This document shows positions 35,711 through 46,960 of a DNA stretch of 64,000 nt, in pieces. The notes under the pieces are model-generated. The model was given only the letters and a program-made list of their open reading frames with translations. It was not told where the DNA came from and searched no databases. The DNA is from Albula goreensis (taxonomy: Eukaryota; Chordata; Actinopteri; Albuliformes; Albulidae): positions 9,868,563-9,932,562 of the forward strand of contig CM040755.1 in assembly GCA_022829145.1 (NCBI GenBank), read 5' to 3'. The translations under genes and the position numbers were made by a program. Each line of letters opens with the position of its first letter. Positions within the stretch are counted from its first letter, which is position 1.

Positions 35711-38428
35711 CCATATAAATATGTATTCTAAAAGGTGTTTTATTTGACAAAAATTTCCAATGTACCCTTTTCCTGATACAGTATACTACAGATCTTTTGA
35801 AATATATAAATATTAATTTCCATTGAAACAATGGTGACAGGTGCCAACTGTATTTGTGAGTGTAGGAGGTGTTAACAGTTTGATATTTTGTGACTTGAAA
35901 GACTTTTCATTGGAGTGACTAATTGATTGGGTGCCTGACCACTCTGGTACCGAGACTCTGCCTGCACCAATTGTATATAAAGTTTATTCAGCAAACACAA
36001 TGGCTACACAGTTTAGTGGGAGCAACAGAGAGTGAACGTAAGTAGTGGCTTGCATCACTTGCTTCAGTGGAGACATGTGCTTCTCTGGACTCCAAGAAAT
36101 GAAAAGAGGAGTTGATAGGAACAGTCCTATGATTTACACTAGATAGGGAAGTTTTCCATTATCTTTGAAAAACTTGGCTATTTTCGCCTGACTAGATTTC
36201 TGCAAAAAGTTACATCATGGCTTTAGCTGATAAGTTGATCAGTCTGTGCAGTGCCTATATTTTTTGACTTGTCACAATCCCAATCCCCCACCCCTTACCT
36301 TATCAGTTGCCTCCTTGCCCTAAATCCCTCACCTGGGCGCAATCGTGGCCTAGAGTGAGCGATGTAATCTCCAGCCTGTGGGATAAATGCATGCTCTGCT
36401 CAATTCCTGATGTGCCCCAAGGATTAATGGAAACTAGTTTACTCTTCCAGTTGGTCAGCAGGCCCTATATCATTGCAGAAATGTGGGACAGTGAGAGAGC
36501 CATAACATAACATACCATACAATGGTCCATGCTGGTTTATTCTGTGTAACAGTGTGGAATTCACAGTGAGCTGTGAGAGCTGAAATACAAAGGGAAAACC
36601 CATCTACATCCATCATTTCCGCTAAGGGTGGTTGGAACATGGAGGATATGTGCAGGTCTGTTGACAGCAAAACACCTAGAAACGTATGAGTACAAGATCT
36701 TGTGTCAACCAGTGTTTTGACGTTCTTGAGATTTTTCATCTTGGGTGTGTTAAAGAATGTGCTTAGTAAAAATACAGTTCCCAAAACCATTTCCAGTAAA
36801 TTTTGTTCCTTTCTCCCACTGCCAGCATTTATCAAAACAGCCAACCCACACAGGTCAACACTAAAGAAACCAGTTATCACATGCTTTTGGGTTGGAGCAG
36901 AGAAGAGTTAATCTTCTCTCCGCCTCTATGAGATCTGCCTCGGTACCAGGGCCAGATTTCTCTGAGTCACAGTTGCATGGTAACAGAAACCAAGGTTAGA
37001 CCTCAGGAATGAGAGTGAGATTGTGCACAAGTTTGATTTTTTTTGGTTTTGTTTTGTTTTACCTCAATATTTTGTAATCCAATGAATCTCTCAAGCAAAA
37101 GGACTTTCACAACTTGGGTTCAATGGAAGGACGGGAACTCTTTTAGTTTATAACACAAAATGCTTCCAGTAAGGCTGGAGTAAATAGTAGAGTTTTAAAT
37201 GGCTCAGCACAAGCAGTTGCCTGGGAGGACCATGAGACATTCACAATATCTGTTGACATCAATTGGCATCACACAGTAGAACAAAAACCATGTTCACTTT
37301 TCTGAATGCAGTGTCCAGTTTACATATATGTACATTCATATGATCCAATGAGTGTATGTGCTATGGATTTGCAAACACTGTGCAGCATAGATGACAAACT
37401 AATCCCAAGAGGAAAAGGGTGATGAGAGAGTTATGGCTGTCTGAGTCATGGCCATGTTTACAGGACTCTTCAGCTCAATCCTAACTGCCATTGTCACCCA
37501 AGCCTAATTTCACAAATGTTGCCTAATTCGTCAAGGTTTGCCTTAAATTTGAAGGTTAAATGAAAGGAATATATGCTTTTTTTAGGACTTAAGGCTTATG
37601 CTATTCTTAGATGCTAACTGAACTTCGGAACCAGGAACCATGAAATCCATTGCAAAGTTTAATTACTGTCTGAGAATAGCCAGGTTAAAAAACTGTGTTT
37701 GTTATGGCATGAACCTTGTCTGCAATTATCTTGAGGAGAAATATAATTCAGAATATCAGGATCAAATTTTAGTGGAAAAAATTAGTCATCATTTAGAAAA
37801 TGCATCTGAAATACCCCATTTCCATGCAGTGATTTTTGGCCTGAATAGAAGCTAGCTGCAGTGTTTCAGTGTTTCTGTGTGACATGCTCATAGTGTCCAA
37901 ATTACAGGTCTGCCTGACTCATCCTGACATTTGTTTCAGCTGTATACCATATCCTGTCCTTTCACATCCTGTTGTACAATGACTCAAGTCCGAAAATTGT
38001 CGTTTTCAGTCAAAGTATAAGCATTGTGATTATGAAAGTACATTTTCTGACTTTCCTCCTAAAATACTTTCCATGTGTTGTGATTTATGTTCCTGCATAA
38101 ATTACAGATGTGGTGTACCAATCTTTTTGATGAACAATAAGGGGGCATTACTGATCCAGTCAGTGTCTTGACCTCTTATATCCTTTCTATGCTTCTGTCT
38201 ATACTGTATATATGGGCTCTCTGGCCCTGGATGCAAGGCCAGGTCAAAATGAAACTAGCCTTCAATCCAGCGGTGTCTGCTCTTATCTTAGAATGGTTGG
38301 TGTGGTTACAAGCTTTTGTTGTTGCTCAGCACTAAAACACCCCATTCAACATGTTAACCAATCATGTTATCAAACCAGCACTGTGATTAGATGAATTAGG
38401 CCATTCAGTGATAGACTACAGCAAAAGC

Positions 38429-38432
<4 letters not shown>
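35711..38432. other. Non-coding stretch
   Basis: No gene is recognised. A TATATAAAG directly after CCAAT (35967-35982) and a GTAAGT (36038-36043) are noted in the findings but do not make a supportable gene. The 136-codon minus frame at 36470-36880 has no domain and is opposed by a 69-codon frame. An RFX-like GTTGCATGGTAAC occurs near 36972. Confidence 0.55.

Positions 38433-38472
<40 letters not shown>
38433..38472. repeat. (CA)n microsatellite
   Basis: Forty bases of uninterrupted CA. It directly abuts the SINE-like element at 38473 and lies at that element's 3' side when read on the minus strand, so it may have grown from the element's tail. Confidence 0.95.
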
Positions 38473-38474
<2 letters not shown>

Positions 38475-38655
38475 GCCCTTACTGGATAAGATTGACCCCC
38501 ACTGGCCATTCCTTTGAGGAATGGAGCCAGCTGTCCCACTGCAGACTCCTGCTAAAGACATAGCTAAGGCCTGAACCTGCAATTTCACAGCTATTAGACC
38601 CAGCCTATGCTTGTGGTGAGCGTCTTTGCCGACAGAGCCTCCTAGGAGCCTGTGA
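38473..38655 (-). mobile_element. tRNA-derived SINE-like element
   Basis: On the minus strand, an A-box-like AGGCTCTGTCGG (38629-38640; about 10 of 12 consensus positions) is followed 63 bases later by a B-box-like GGTTCAGGCCT (38567-38577; about 9 of 11). These are the internal RNA polymerase III promoter boxes of tRNA genes and tRNA-derived SINEs. The spacing is longer than in most tRNAs, which fits a SINE or an intron-like insertion. The downstream body contains a perfect 8-3-8 stem-loop (CCATTCCT-TTG-AGGAATGG, 38506-38524) and ends in the (CA)n tract. No flanking target-site duplication was identified, and the family is not named. Confidence 0.5.
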
Positions 38656-39049
38656 GAATTGTATTTAACACCAAGGATACATCCTACTGCGACCCTCTGT
38701 CTGATCAAAAGTGCTCCTCTTCCTTGCAGCTGTTGCCTTTAAATCAAGGGAAAGTTCTGCTCACCATCCCAGATAGGAGTAGTAATCCAGGGAAAGTGTG
38801 TGTGTGGGGGGGTGGGGGGTCGAGCAGGCACCTCAAACAATACTGTACAGTGACTGATTCCTAGGCAGAGGGGTGAAAATACCACAACATCAGCATGGTA
38901 GGTGTTAGGTTTCGTTTCCCGGGAAACAGCCACAGACTGTCACGGTGAGAAGGTGGGCACGGCTGGCTAATCTCGTTGAGGTTGGAAAAGGAGGCTGGGG
39001 GGGGGAGGTGGGGGTGGGGTGGAGTTAACCTCCCAACTGATGATCCCCG
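38656..39049. other. Non-coding stretch with G-rich tracts
   Basis: Two G-quadruplex-type tracts lie at 38806-38819 and 38997-39020 (runs of nine, five and four G separated by one to three bases). The 63-70-codon frames are composition-driven. Nothing else is recognised. Confidence 0.6.
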
Positions 39050-39420
39050 CAAAGTTGATTGGAGTCATTCACAGCTGCGCATAATCACTGAACTTATATG
39101 AATTCCAGAATGCTGGAATCATAAAGGGTCAAGGTTTGGCCTGCCTGTGCTATGAATGCCCCATCCATTACTCGATAAGCCAGGCTAATTAAGCTTGCTC
39201 CTCTGGAAGGAAATGTAGAAGTTCAGCAAGCATGTTCCTTCAACCTCAAAAAGCATTGATGAAATTACTGTTTTGTTAATAATTAAGCATGCACAAGGCA
39301 CTGCCATTGTTCTCTAAATCAATAGATCTAACCTACATTTCTTCAGCAAATCATTCCGATGAATCATATGTCAAATTTACACTACATTATAAGCTAATCA
39401 CCAAGGATAGCACTACAACA
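39050..39420. promoter_or_regulatory. Candidate conserved non-coding (enhancer-like) block
   Basis: No open frame crosses the block. It holds varied factor-type words: GATTGG, a paired TTCCAGAATGCTGGAA near 39104-39119, GGGTCAAGGT, GGCTAATTAAGC, a SOX-type CATTGTTCTC, TAATAATTAAGC and AATCATTCCGATGAATCAT. The sustained mix of GC and AT words differs from the flanks and resembles vertebrate developmental enhancers. Conservation was not tested. Confidence 0.35.
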
Positions 39421-40200
39421 AGTCCCTGAATTTGGATTTTAAAATAAAAAACAGCTTCTATGTTAGCATCTCTGTCTGTGTGTACTCTGTCCTCCAGGGG
39501 TGGTGATGGCGGGGGTGTCATGGATTAACATACACGCCCCTCCATCCTGGAGGCCTCAGGCGGCGCACACGCCCTGCCTGCTCCGCGGAGAGCAGTCTAC
39601 GGAGCGAGGCCTCATCCCGGCAACAATGGCCTTAAAAGCCGCAGTGCCACTCCAAGGCCCCTGAACGTGGAGGGGGGGCTTTGCTTGGGCTGGGGGGGGG
39701 GGGTTCTTAAAGAAGGGATGGGGCACACTGGCAGGAGGCCACTAGGGCCTATTCATGCAGAAACAGGCAGTGGAAGAAGATAGACAGAGAGAGAGAGTGA
39801 GAGAGTTGGGAGAGAGAGAGAAACTATGCCTGAACTGAGTGACTTTCAGGGGTGGCAATGCCCCTGGAAGAAAGACTATAGAACATAGATGGCTGCTGCT
39901 AGGAGACTTTGTTGAGAGGCATGCTGCTGCTGGGGCCCCAACCCCCCCCCCCAACACCCCCCACAAAAAAAAAAAAAACATCAATGGGCTCATCCGATCC
40001 CCATTATGGCTCTGAAATGATAGAGATATATATGAGAAAAGGAAAAAAGAAAAAGAAAATGTAAAATAAAAGGCATGCCACCCAATGGAGCAAGAGAAAC
40101 CTTTGTGAAACTGAGATTGAGGACTGAGAATAGGTCCTTCAAGGTTTTGTTTGTATTTTACTGTTACATTAGTTTTTTTTTTTTTCATAACTTGAGGTAA
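39421..40200. other. GC-rich then purine-rich non-coding stretch
   Basis: A CpG-richer patch at 39530-39665 includes GGCGGCGCAC and a SOX-type AACAATGG. It is followed by a run of twelve G at 39692-39703, GA-rich DNA at 39780-39830, eleven C at 39942-39952 and fourteen A at 39965-39978. The 158-codon minus frame at 39742-40218 reads through these low-complexity tracts and is not credible coding. Confidence 0.6.
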
Positions 40201-41232
40201 GCTCCATAAAATGTTCATTTGTCGCCAGTGGTCAAGCAGTCAGACAGTAAGTCATCATTTGTCACATGGCATATCACTGGCACACTATCATAACCGGATT
40301 ACAACAGTTGCTATTTTTCATTCAGTAGAGAATTTAATACTCAGAGGAGTGACCGCTTATATGCTGGTAATTTCACAAGGTAGGTATTTCATGACTGAAC
40401 AATGCCGGCTGTGGTTTTCACTTTGACGCTATGTGGTTGGTTGGAATGCTTATAGGAAATCAGATGTTTTCAGTAAGACTCACACATAAATACAGATTAA
40501 TGTTCTGAAACAGGTCAAAGTATATTACAAGAGTATTCAGCTAAAACCATAAAGTATGTTGTTTTATGGTGGGCTGCCTTAAAGTGACCTATGAATTACA
40601 TTGCTGGTGGCTTTCTGATTCAGCCTTGGCTTACTTGCTATTCTTAACTGGCTAGTTTTGCAATAAGGCAAATAAGTTAACATGTAAAATTTGGAAGCCA
40701 AATGTTTCTGTGGACCTGCTGTTTCCTAATATGGAGTTATGATATAGGCCATACAATAGATATGAATATGCAAATATAGATAGCTGCAAAAGTTCACAAC
40801 CAGCATTCCGTTCATGATGTTTGGTTTGATAAATACATTCATATCTAAAATGAGCACTGGCATTGCTGCTAGTTAACTAGTTATATCAATTTTCCATAAT
40901 TCTGAGCAGTCAGTGTACTTCATTCTCACATCAGTGCTGTTTTTTGCAGTGCTGTCTGGAGTAGGCCTTGCAGTGGAAATACTGGCAGTTCCTTAGCCAC
41001 ACAGAACTTTTCCCACCCTCACACAGACAGGCTGAAGAAACACAAACCAGATTGAGCGGATCATATACCCACACACATTAAGAGAGGACACCCACACACT
41101 GTACATCTATGTACATTGAGAAATTATGATGCAGGCTTTGTTGCTGGTATCACTCTCATTTGGTTTGTGGTCTGAACAGAAAAAAATTAACGGTCACAGT
41201 GTTCTTCCTGCAAGCAGTTCATGCTCTCATAT
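40201..41232. other. AT-rich non-coding stretch
   Basis: No gene, repeat or distinct motif cluster is recognised. Confidence 0.6.
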
Positions 41233-41288
41233 TAGAATAGAATAGAGCAGAAAAGAATAACTTCATTTTTCCCTGGGGAAACTTCAGG
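41233..41288 (+). repeat. Teleost-type dispersed repeat tail
   Basis: A short GAATA array is followed by AATAACTTCATTTTTCCCTG and GGGAAACTTC. This resembles the (GAATA)n-ACTTTATTGTCCC-GGGAAATTC ending seen at many dispersed repeats of teleost genomes. The comparison is from memory and the family is not assigned. Only the tail is visible. Confidence 0.4.
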
Positions 41289-41633
41289 CATTATATTATT
41301 ATCATATTAGTATATTATGCTGAGGAACATTCCATTTTAAAAACACAAAAGGTGAAAAGACAGTTGAAAAGGTCACAAACATTAGCTGAAGAAGAATGAC
41401 TGGTGTTGTGTCATGATCTACACTTCCACACTCGTAAAATAATGCGCTGTGTCTTTTTTTGCTTCACAAATTTGATGTGTTTCTCTGGGCTCCACTGATT
41501 AAAAGAGTGTGGTTGTCTGGGGTGTGTCGCAGCAATGCACATCTGAAGATATTTTAGATTAAGAGGCAGAGGCAGGGCTAAAAATGAGAACCCGCAGCCC
41601 AGCGGTCCTGGCAGTAGTGATGGGAGAATGAGG
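41289..41633. other. Non-coding stretch
   Basis: Nothing recognised between the repeat tail and the MITE-like element. Confidence 0.6.
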
Positions 41634-41798
41634 TTTCATGACACCAGAAATGGGTGGAGCTATCATACACTAACAGTAGCTCATGGGTTTTGAACCAATC
41701 ATTGCATTTTGTTGTGAACAGCACGATATAAAGTTTGGTTGCGACATGTTACTGATTGACATATGATTGTAGCTCCACCTGTTTTTGATGTCATGATA
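41634..41798. mobile_element. Palindromic MITE-like element
   Basis: Two 28-base arms at 41634-41661 and 41771-41798 are inverted copies differing at about five positions (common core AGCTCCACC ... TGTCATGA). Similarity between the arms continues inward more loosely (ATCATA words on both sides), so the whole 165 bases could fold as one imperfect hairpin. This is the form of a non-autonomous DNA transposon (MITE). It encodes nothing. The ends are the limits of the clear arms. Target-site duplications were not identified and the superfamily is unknown. Several arm mismatches imply that it is not recent. Confidence 0.5.
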
Positions 41799-42290
41799 CC
41801 ATATCAACCAACCAACTGCCTGGTAACACTTGGCAGTTTTACAGTAGGCCTATATCAGAATTCCTCTTCCCTTCAGACTGATTGTTGAAAGAAGTAACTC
41901 ACCCCTACAATATCTGTAATAAGAAGAAGCACAATAAAAAAACACTAATAAAAATTAATCAACACCACAATGAACACAAAGAGCATGACCAACAGAATGT
42001 AAAATAGACCTTTAAAAGATCTTTAAATAGAATATTTTTCTGGTCAAGACGCACCAATAGCTCTATTCTTATACAACTGCTGGACATACATTGGATTCCT
42101 ATATACTAAGAATAAGAAAAACCTGAATTTAAATAGATATATTTTACCTTGAGACTGTATATTGAAAATTACAACATAACAGCAGAACCAAAAAAAAAAT
42201 TACTTGGAAAAAAGTAGTTAAGCTTGTTTAATTTCATACAGCATTACCACTGTTTTGTTACCCATGTCTCTGAGACGGGACATATTTTAA
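41799..42290. other. AT-rich non-coding stretch
   Basis: Nothing recognised except a run of about ten A near 42190. Confidence 0.6.
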
Positions 42291-42577
42291 CATGTAAAAG
42301 ATCTAATACCTAGCACAACTAGCGACCCCCGTCTCTGTCCCCTCGCTTTCTTTCCCCCCACCCTCCGAGTCCCTGCACGTCTCTCCCCATCTCCGCCCAT
42401 ACTCAAATTCTTTTCACACAATCGTATCCCTTCGGAGTGGCGGCCTCGCTGCACAGCTATGCGGCAGAGGCTTGCCACAGTCTCCTCAATGGCTAATCCC
42501 CTAACACTGGGAGCACATTGTGCAGTTTCCCCTCTGTGGAAGAGGACCTGTGGAATGCTGTGGCCAAGGGGGAGGAA

Positions 42578-42583
<6 letters not shown>
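42291..42583. other. GC-rich non-coding stretch
   Basis: C-rich sequence with a dozen or so CpGs over 42320-42480. A 129-codon minus frame (42287-42676) crosses it and runs into the GA repeat, reading as Ser-Leu repeats there. It is an artefact. Confidence 0.55.

Positions 42584-42612
<29 letters not shown>
42584..42612. repeat. (GA)n microsatellite
   Basis: Twenty-nine bases of pure GA. It lies inside a longer purine-rich tract from about 42563 to 42775 with GACAGA and AAAGAGA units. Confidence 0.95.
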
Positions 42613-43320
42613 CAAGAAAGAGAGAGGAAAAGTGAGAAAGTGAGACAGACAGACAGAGATAGAAAGATGTACACACACATATGTATAGGGAGAAAGCATA
42701 AGTGAGACAGCTTTACACAGAGAGTAAGGGAAGACAGAGATATAGATAAAGAGAGACAGAAAGAGAGACTAGTGGGGCATGGGTGGGACTGGGGGTGGGA
42801 GGGTGGTAGGGAGAAGTCAAACCCGCGAATGCGGATGGCTTGAAAAAAAAAATGGGATTAGGTGACAATATCCGACTGCGCCGAGGGGTCAGGGGAATTA
42901 GGGCTGGGAGCAGCTTGCCCAGTGTGCGGACGGATGAAAGGGGGCCTCCGCTCAATGGCTGCGGTTCAAGTGCAGACGCTTTGGGCAGGCTGCACCCCAA
43001 TGCTTTAGAGAGCCAGGCTTCACTTTCATCTGGGGGGCAGGCATTGTCGGGGAGCCTCACAGAAACGTGCATTGGTAATAGGCCACAGGCAGAATCTCCT
43101 TGTTCCATTGAGATTATTGTGGGCAGGGGTTTGCCTTGGGGGGCAGGTGGGGGGGTAGCTGTCCCATTCCTCCGGCTGATTCCACAGGCTGTCCCTCTAA
43201 CAAGGCTGCGGCTCGGCAGGGTCACCGGCACACCGCAGCTGCACAGCCCCCAAACAAAAACAGCATTAGTAAACTCTCCCTCCTTTAATACAACGTCCAT
43301 CTGAAGGAACGGGCAAACTG
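42613..43320. other. Purine-rich then GC-rich non-coding stretch
   Basis: The purine-rich tract continues to about 42775, followed by a G-quadruplex-type segment at 42781-42813. From 42880 to 43230 the sequence is GC-rich and stop-poor, so that a 195-codon minus frame and a 154-codon plus frame cover the same bases. Neither has a domain or a credible start, and their mutual overlap argues that both arise from composition. Confidence 0.6.
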
Positions 43321-44810
43321 GGGCTCGGGGCTAGCTGCCCCGTTGTCCTGATTTCATCCTCATTCGTGATGAGGGACAAAGTTCCTTTTCTCCCTCCTGA
43401 CAGAGAACAAAAACGTGTGCAGATGTACATGTGCACAGTGTGTCTGTCTTACGTCTGCCATTAGCTCATTAACAAATATCAGAAAGCAATCAGCATGTAA
43501 TACACGCTGAAATGCTCATGTATTTTGAACAAGAGAACCACAGTCACAGCCTATGCTTTTGTGCCATATAAATGAGCAGCATTTTAATAACTGTTCCACT
43601 TCATATTTATCACGATACATATGTTGAAGTACACGACTTCATCAGTAAATTCATTTGGCCAAAGTCATTCCATACAAATAATTAGTTTTTCATAATAATT
43701 TATTACATTGCTCAATTCAGTACACTATTACAACATGATCTTTGGGTAATATGCAAATTTGGAACACACAGTGCATGACAGAGGTTTTCAGATGTAAAAT
43801 ATGGATGCAATCATTGGAAGTTTTGGCGTGTTTCTTCTCCTCAGATCATGGATACCAAAAGGAAAGAAAACATGTAGTAATTAAGACTGAAAATAAATGC
43901 CACGATTGCCACAAGGTAGGTGGAAAAACCACCAGGCCCTTGAGATTCCGAGATCAGGAATGTGATGAAATGTTATGCACACTGGCTGAAAATATCATGT
44001 CAGCAGTTCTGATAAAACCCCAAAAATGTAACTCTTTACAAAAGCTTGTTGCCACGTGGTTCAGCTGAAACCCCTTTAACTCACATCTGTCAGTTGCCAC
44101 TCTATTCTCATATGACAAATAAAACAAGATTGTTCATCTTACTGTTACATGTAAGGACCACATACAATTCCACACTATATGCATGCATTTTCTTAAAAAA
44201 TTAAAATGATTCAAAAAATGTTTTCATTTAAATTATTTCACTATCCTTTAGCAACCCAGTTCATCTGCATTATTAATGAAATGAAAGTGTTGCTTTTGCA
44301 TACGTGTGGCAGGACACCTTTGAGAGAGATAGCTGGTGGGCCCTGGGGGTTTGCACACTGGCTGTGAAAAGATAAGTGCAGACCACAGACCACAGACAGC
44401 TGCATTCGGAAACGGCCAGCGACATTTTAAACAACAGATATGGCTGTTATCTATTGTTACTGTTCCCTTTCCATGGAAAGAACCTCTGTTCATCTGTTCA
44501 GTTCATCATTCGAGGCCAGTCTGTCATGCAAATGAGTTCCTAAGAAAGAGCCTCCCATAATTTGCACTTTGATATAATTTTATTTGGCATGACAGGCAGT
44601 CAGCAACATGCTTGCAGAAGAAGGGAGTCATGTGGGGCACTAACAGAGATAGAGGATGATTTGCTTAACGTATTTACAAGGCTTGCACACTTTTCCGTTT
44701 TCCAAATTGCTAAGATACTGCTTCAGTGTGAACACATCATGCCCATGCCAGAACAGGTAACGTCATGCAATTCACTTCACCTTTCATTGGGAATGAATGT
44801 GTGAGCACTG
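43321..44810. other. Non-coding stretch
   Basis: No gene is recognised. The region 43440-43720 is rich in homeodomain and MEF2/POU-like AT words (TTAGCTCATTAAC, ATAATTAG) and could be regulatory. The 108-codon plus frame at 43742-44068 is without a domain. An octamer-like ATGCAAAT occurs near 43750 and 44527. Confidence 0.5.
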
Positions 44811-44824
44811 CCACTAAGAGGCGC
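44811..44824 (+). promoter_or_regulatory. CTCF-like motif
   Basis: CCACTAAGAGGCGC matches 12 of 14 positions of the CTCF core (CCASYAGRKGGCRS), the best such match noticed in the window. It has the same orientation as the weaker match at 15984. Confidence 0.35.
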
Positions 44825-46620
44825 ATTTCACAGCAGGGCTGTGCCCCACGACTTAACAGCTGGAGACCATGATGACCCTCCTCCAGTCTCCTTTTTCCTG
44901 TTTACCTGCTCACATTTTTGGTCTAGATATGCTTGTATTCATTGCTTGTAATCTCAGCTAGCCTGCAACCTGTGCTAAGTGTCATCTCTCTTGTGTTATG
45001 ATTGAAAGTCATGATGCAATTCTTTGATTGAAATAGCCATGGATTAATGGTACCCTTGCCTATGAGTCTAAATACTATGAGTGGACTTCTTCAGTCCATC
45101 TCTGTTTATCTGTTTTTATCTCATGCTCGCCACATAACACATTTGGTTATGTTTTGCTCACAAAATATGCACATCATGTTCTTGAGAAAACAGTAATTTG
45201 GTAATATATTTATATGTATATCACTATTAACTAAGTTGTGATCACGGCAGCAGCTACACAAGCACACAAACAAAGCGAAAGAGAACAAGGTCCGCCAGCA
45301 TTAGCACACAGTGAATGCTGGAACTGTCCCCAGTTTTGGTGAGCTGGAGAGCTGTTTAGGCAGTGTGTGTCCTTCATGGGGCACAGGGAGGTGCACTCTT
45401 GACCTGCCTCGATGCACACCAGTGCGCTGAGGACGACCGCCATTCCGGGTCAGAGGGGGGTCCCATTTGTCGGACGGAGGGCCCTTCCTTCCTGAGTCAT
45501 TGCAGAGTTCGCAGACAAAGGAGGGGCGACTAAATTTAACCTTCCTTCCTCAGCGCGCCAAGTCTGTCCTTACAGACACTTCCGTGAAAAGGAAAACATG
45601 ACTTTCTGTTTTTACGATGTGCTCCTTCAGGATAAACAGCATCGGGAGGCTGCTGTGTTTGTCACCAGGCCCAGGTTTATAGAGGATATTGCGTGCGGTA
45701 GATCCAGGGGGGTAGGGGTGGGCGGAGATAGGGCGGAGTTAGCCTCCTTTTCATATCCTGGAGGGGACTCAGTGTGTCAAGGGCCTTTTTGATGCCACAT
45801 GCTCTTGCTTAACTAAAATTACACCAATGAGAGAGGGGGAAGAGTGAATATCATTTTCTGGCTGTGTGGAGGCACTGTAGAACTGTGAAACATGTGCTTT
45901 CTGATATTGTCTTACTTCTAGGATGCAAACATTTTGCATGCATAAATAAACAGATCTCTCTTGTGACCCCACGAGCTTCAGCACAGTGAAAGGGGTGGTC
46001 ATCATGGGCAAAAGTAGGAAATATATTACCATCGCTGTCTAAATTGAAATGAAATAATATCTTTTATGTTCCCAAGTGAAAATAAGAAACAAGAGTCATA
46101 CAATTCCACATAATGTTGCACCTTACTAAATGTGCAAAAATATATAAGATGAATTACTAATTTAAAATTGTTTCACTGTGACTAAGAGACAGAGTTGCGG
46201 TTCATCTGTCACCGAGTGGAATGTTCTCTCTGGTCTACAACATATGAGAAACATATTATACACAACTAGCCTGACCCCAGTGAACCTTGGCAGCCTATAA
46301 ACTAAATTCATTGAGACAGATAACTGTTTATGTTGTCAATCCAAAACCAATTTATAACTTTCAAAGTGATTCCTCCAAACACATTTTTCGTTCATTTGGT
46401 AAATTATTGTTAATTGCTACTTCAAAAAAGGCAAATTGTGAATTTTCTTGAACCCCATTTTTTCAAAATAGACTGCGAGAAAAATTATCTATTAGATATA
46501 TTCAGCTAAACTTTGTCTTTTGTGAATGGGTATGTGACAGAAGGCAGGCCCTCTACCGCATGTGTTAAAGTTCATCACATGGAGGTCAGAGATTAGAATT
46601 CTTTTTCCTGTTCACGCAGA
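44825..46620. other. Non-coding stretch
   Basis: No gene is recognised. A CpG-containing patch at 45420-45590 lies among chance frames of 64-87 codons. The stretch from 46050 to 46620 is AT-rich and unremarkable. Confidence 0.6.
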
Positions 46621-46699
46621 ACATGATTTTATCTCTTTTTTTTTAAGTATCCACATGCCTGCTTAAACAATGGGATCTTTTCATTCTGTTTGTCTGAAA

Positions 46700-46960
46700 C
46701 AGATCCTAATACAGCAATGGAGGCACGCCCACCCTGACCATTAATACGTGAATTTCAGCTCATGATTCCACTGCAATTAGCTCAGCTATTTGTCCCACAA
46801 ATGGGTTTCTTCCGTTCGCGCTATTCATAAAGAGCTTGTTTGGTGTGTAATATGGTGTGAATGACATTTAAATTGATTGCTTGGGCCGCTCTGGGCAAAG
46901 CTTTGTTTTATATTGTATTTTGATTAGACGTTTTCATTTTGCCTTTTTATTTCCGTTTCT
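46700..46960. promoter_or_regulatory. Candidate conserved non-coding (enhancer-like) block
   Basis: No open frame covers this block. It shows a steady series of factor-type words in mixed composition: GACCATTAATACG, GCAATTAGCTC, CGCGCTATTCATAAAG, ACATTTAAATTGATTGC, GGCAAAGCTTTG (TCF-like) and TTGATTAGACG, with CpGs retained. It is one of the two or three best enhancer-like candidates by style. Identity across species was not tested. Confidence 0.4.

Noticed and set aside
38433-38472. Regular repeats considered as a CRISPR-like array
   Set aside because: It is a plain CA microsatellite; no spaced direct repeats of CRISPR type occur anywhere in the window.
39742-40218. 158-codon minus frame
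   Set aside because: It runs through GA-rich, C-run and A-run tracts and reads as low-complexity sequence.
42713-43300. 195-codon minus-strand open frame, longest in the window
   Set aside because: It overlaps a 154-codon plus frame in a GC-rich, stop-poor tract, shows no domain and reads low-complexity Ser-Leu/Pro runs at its end.
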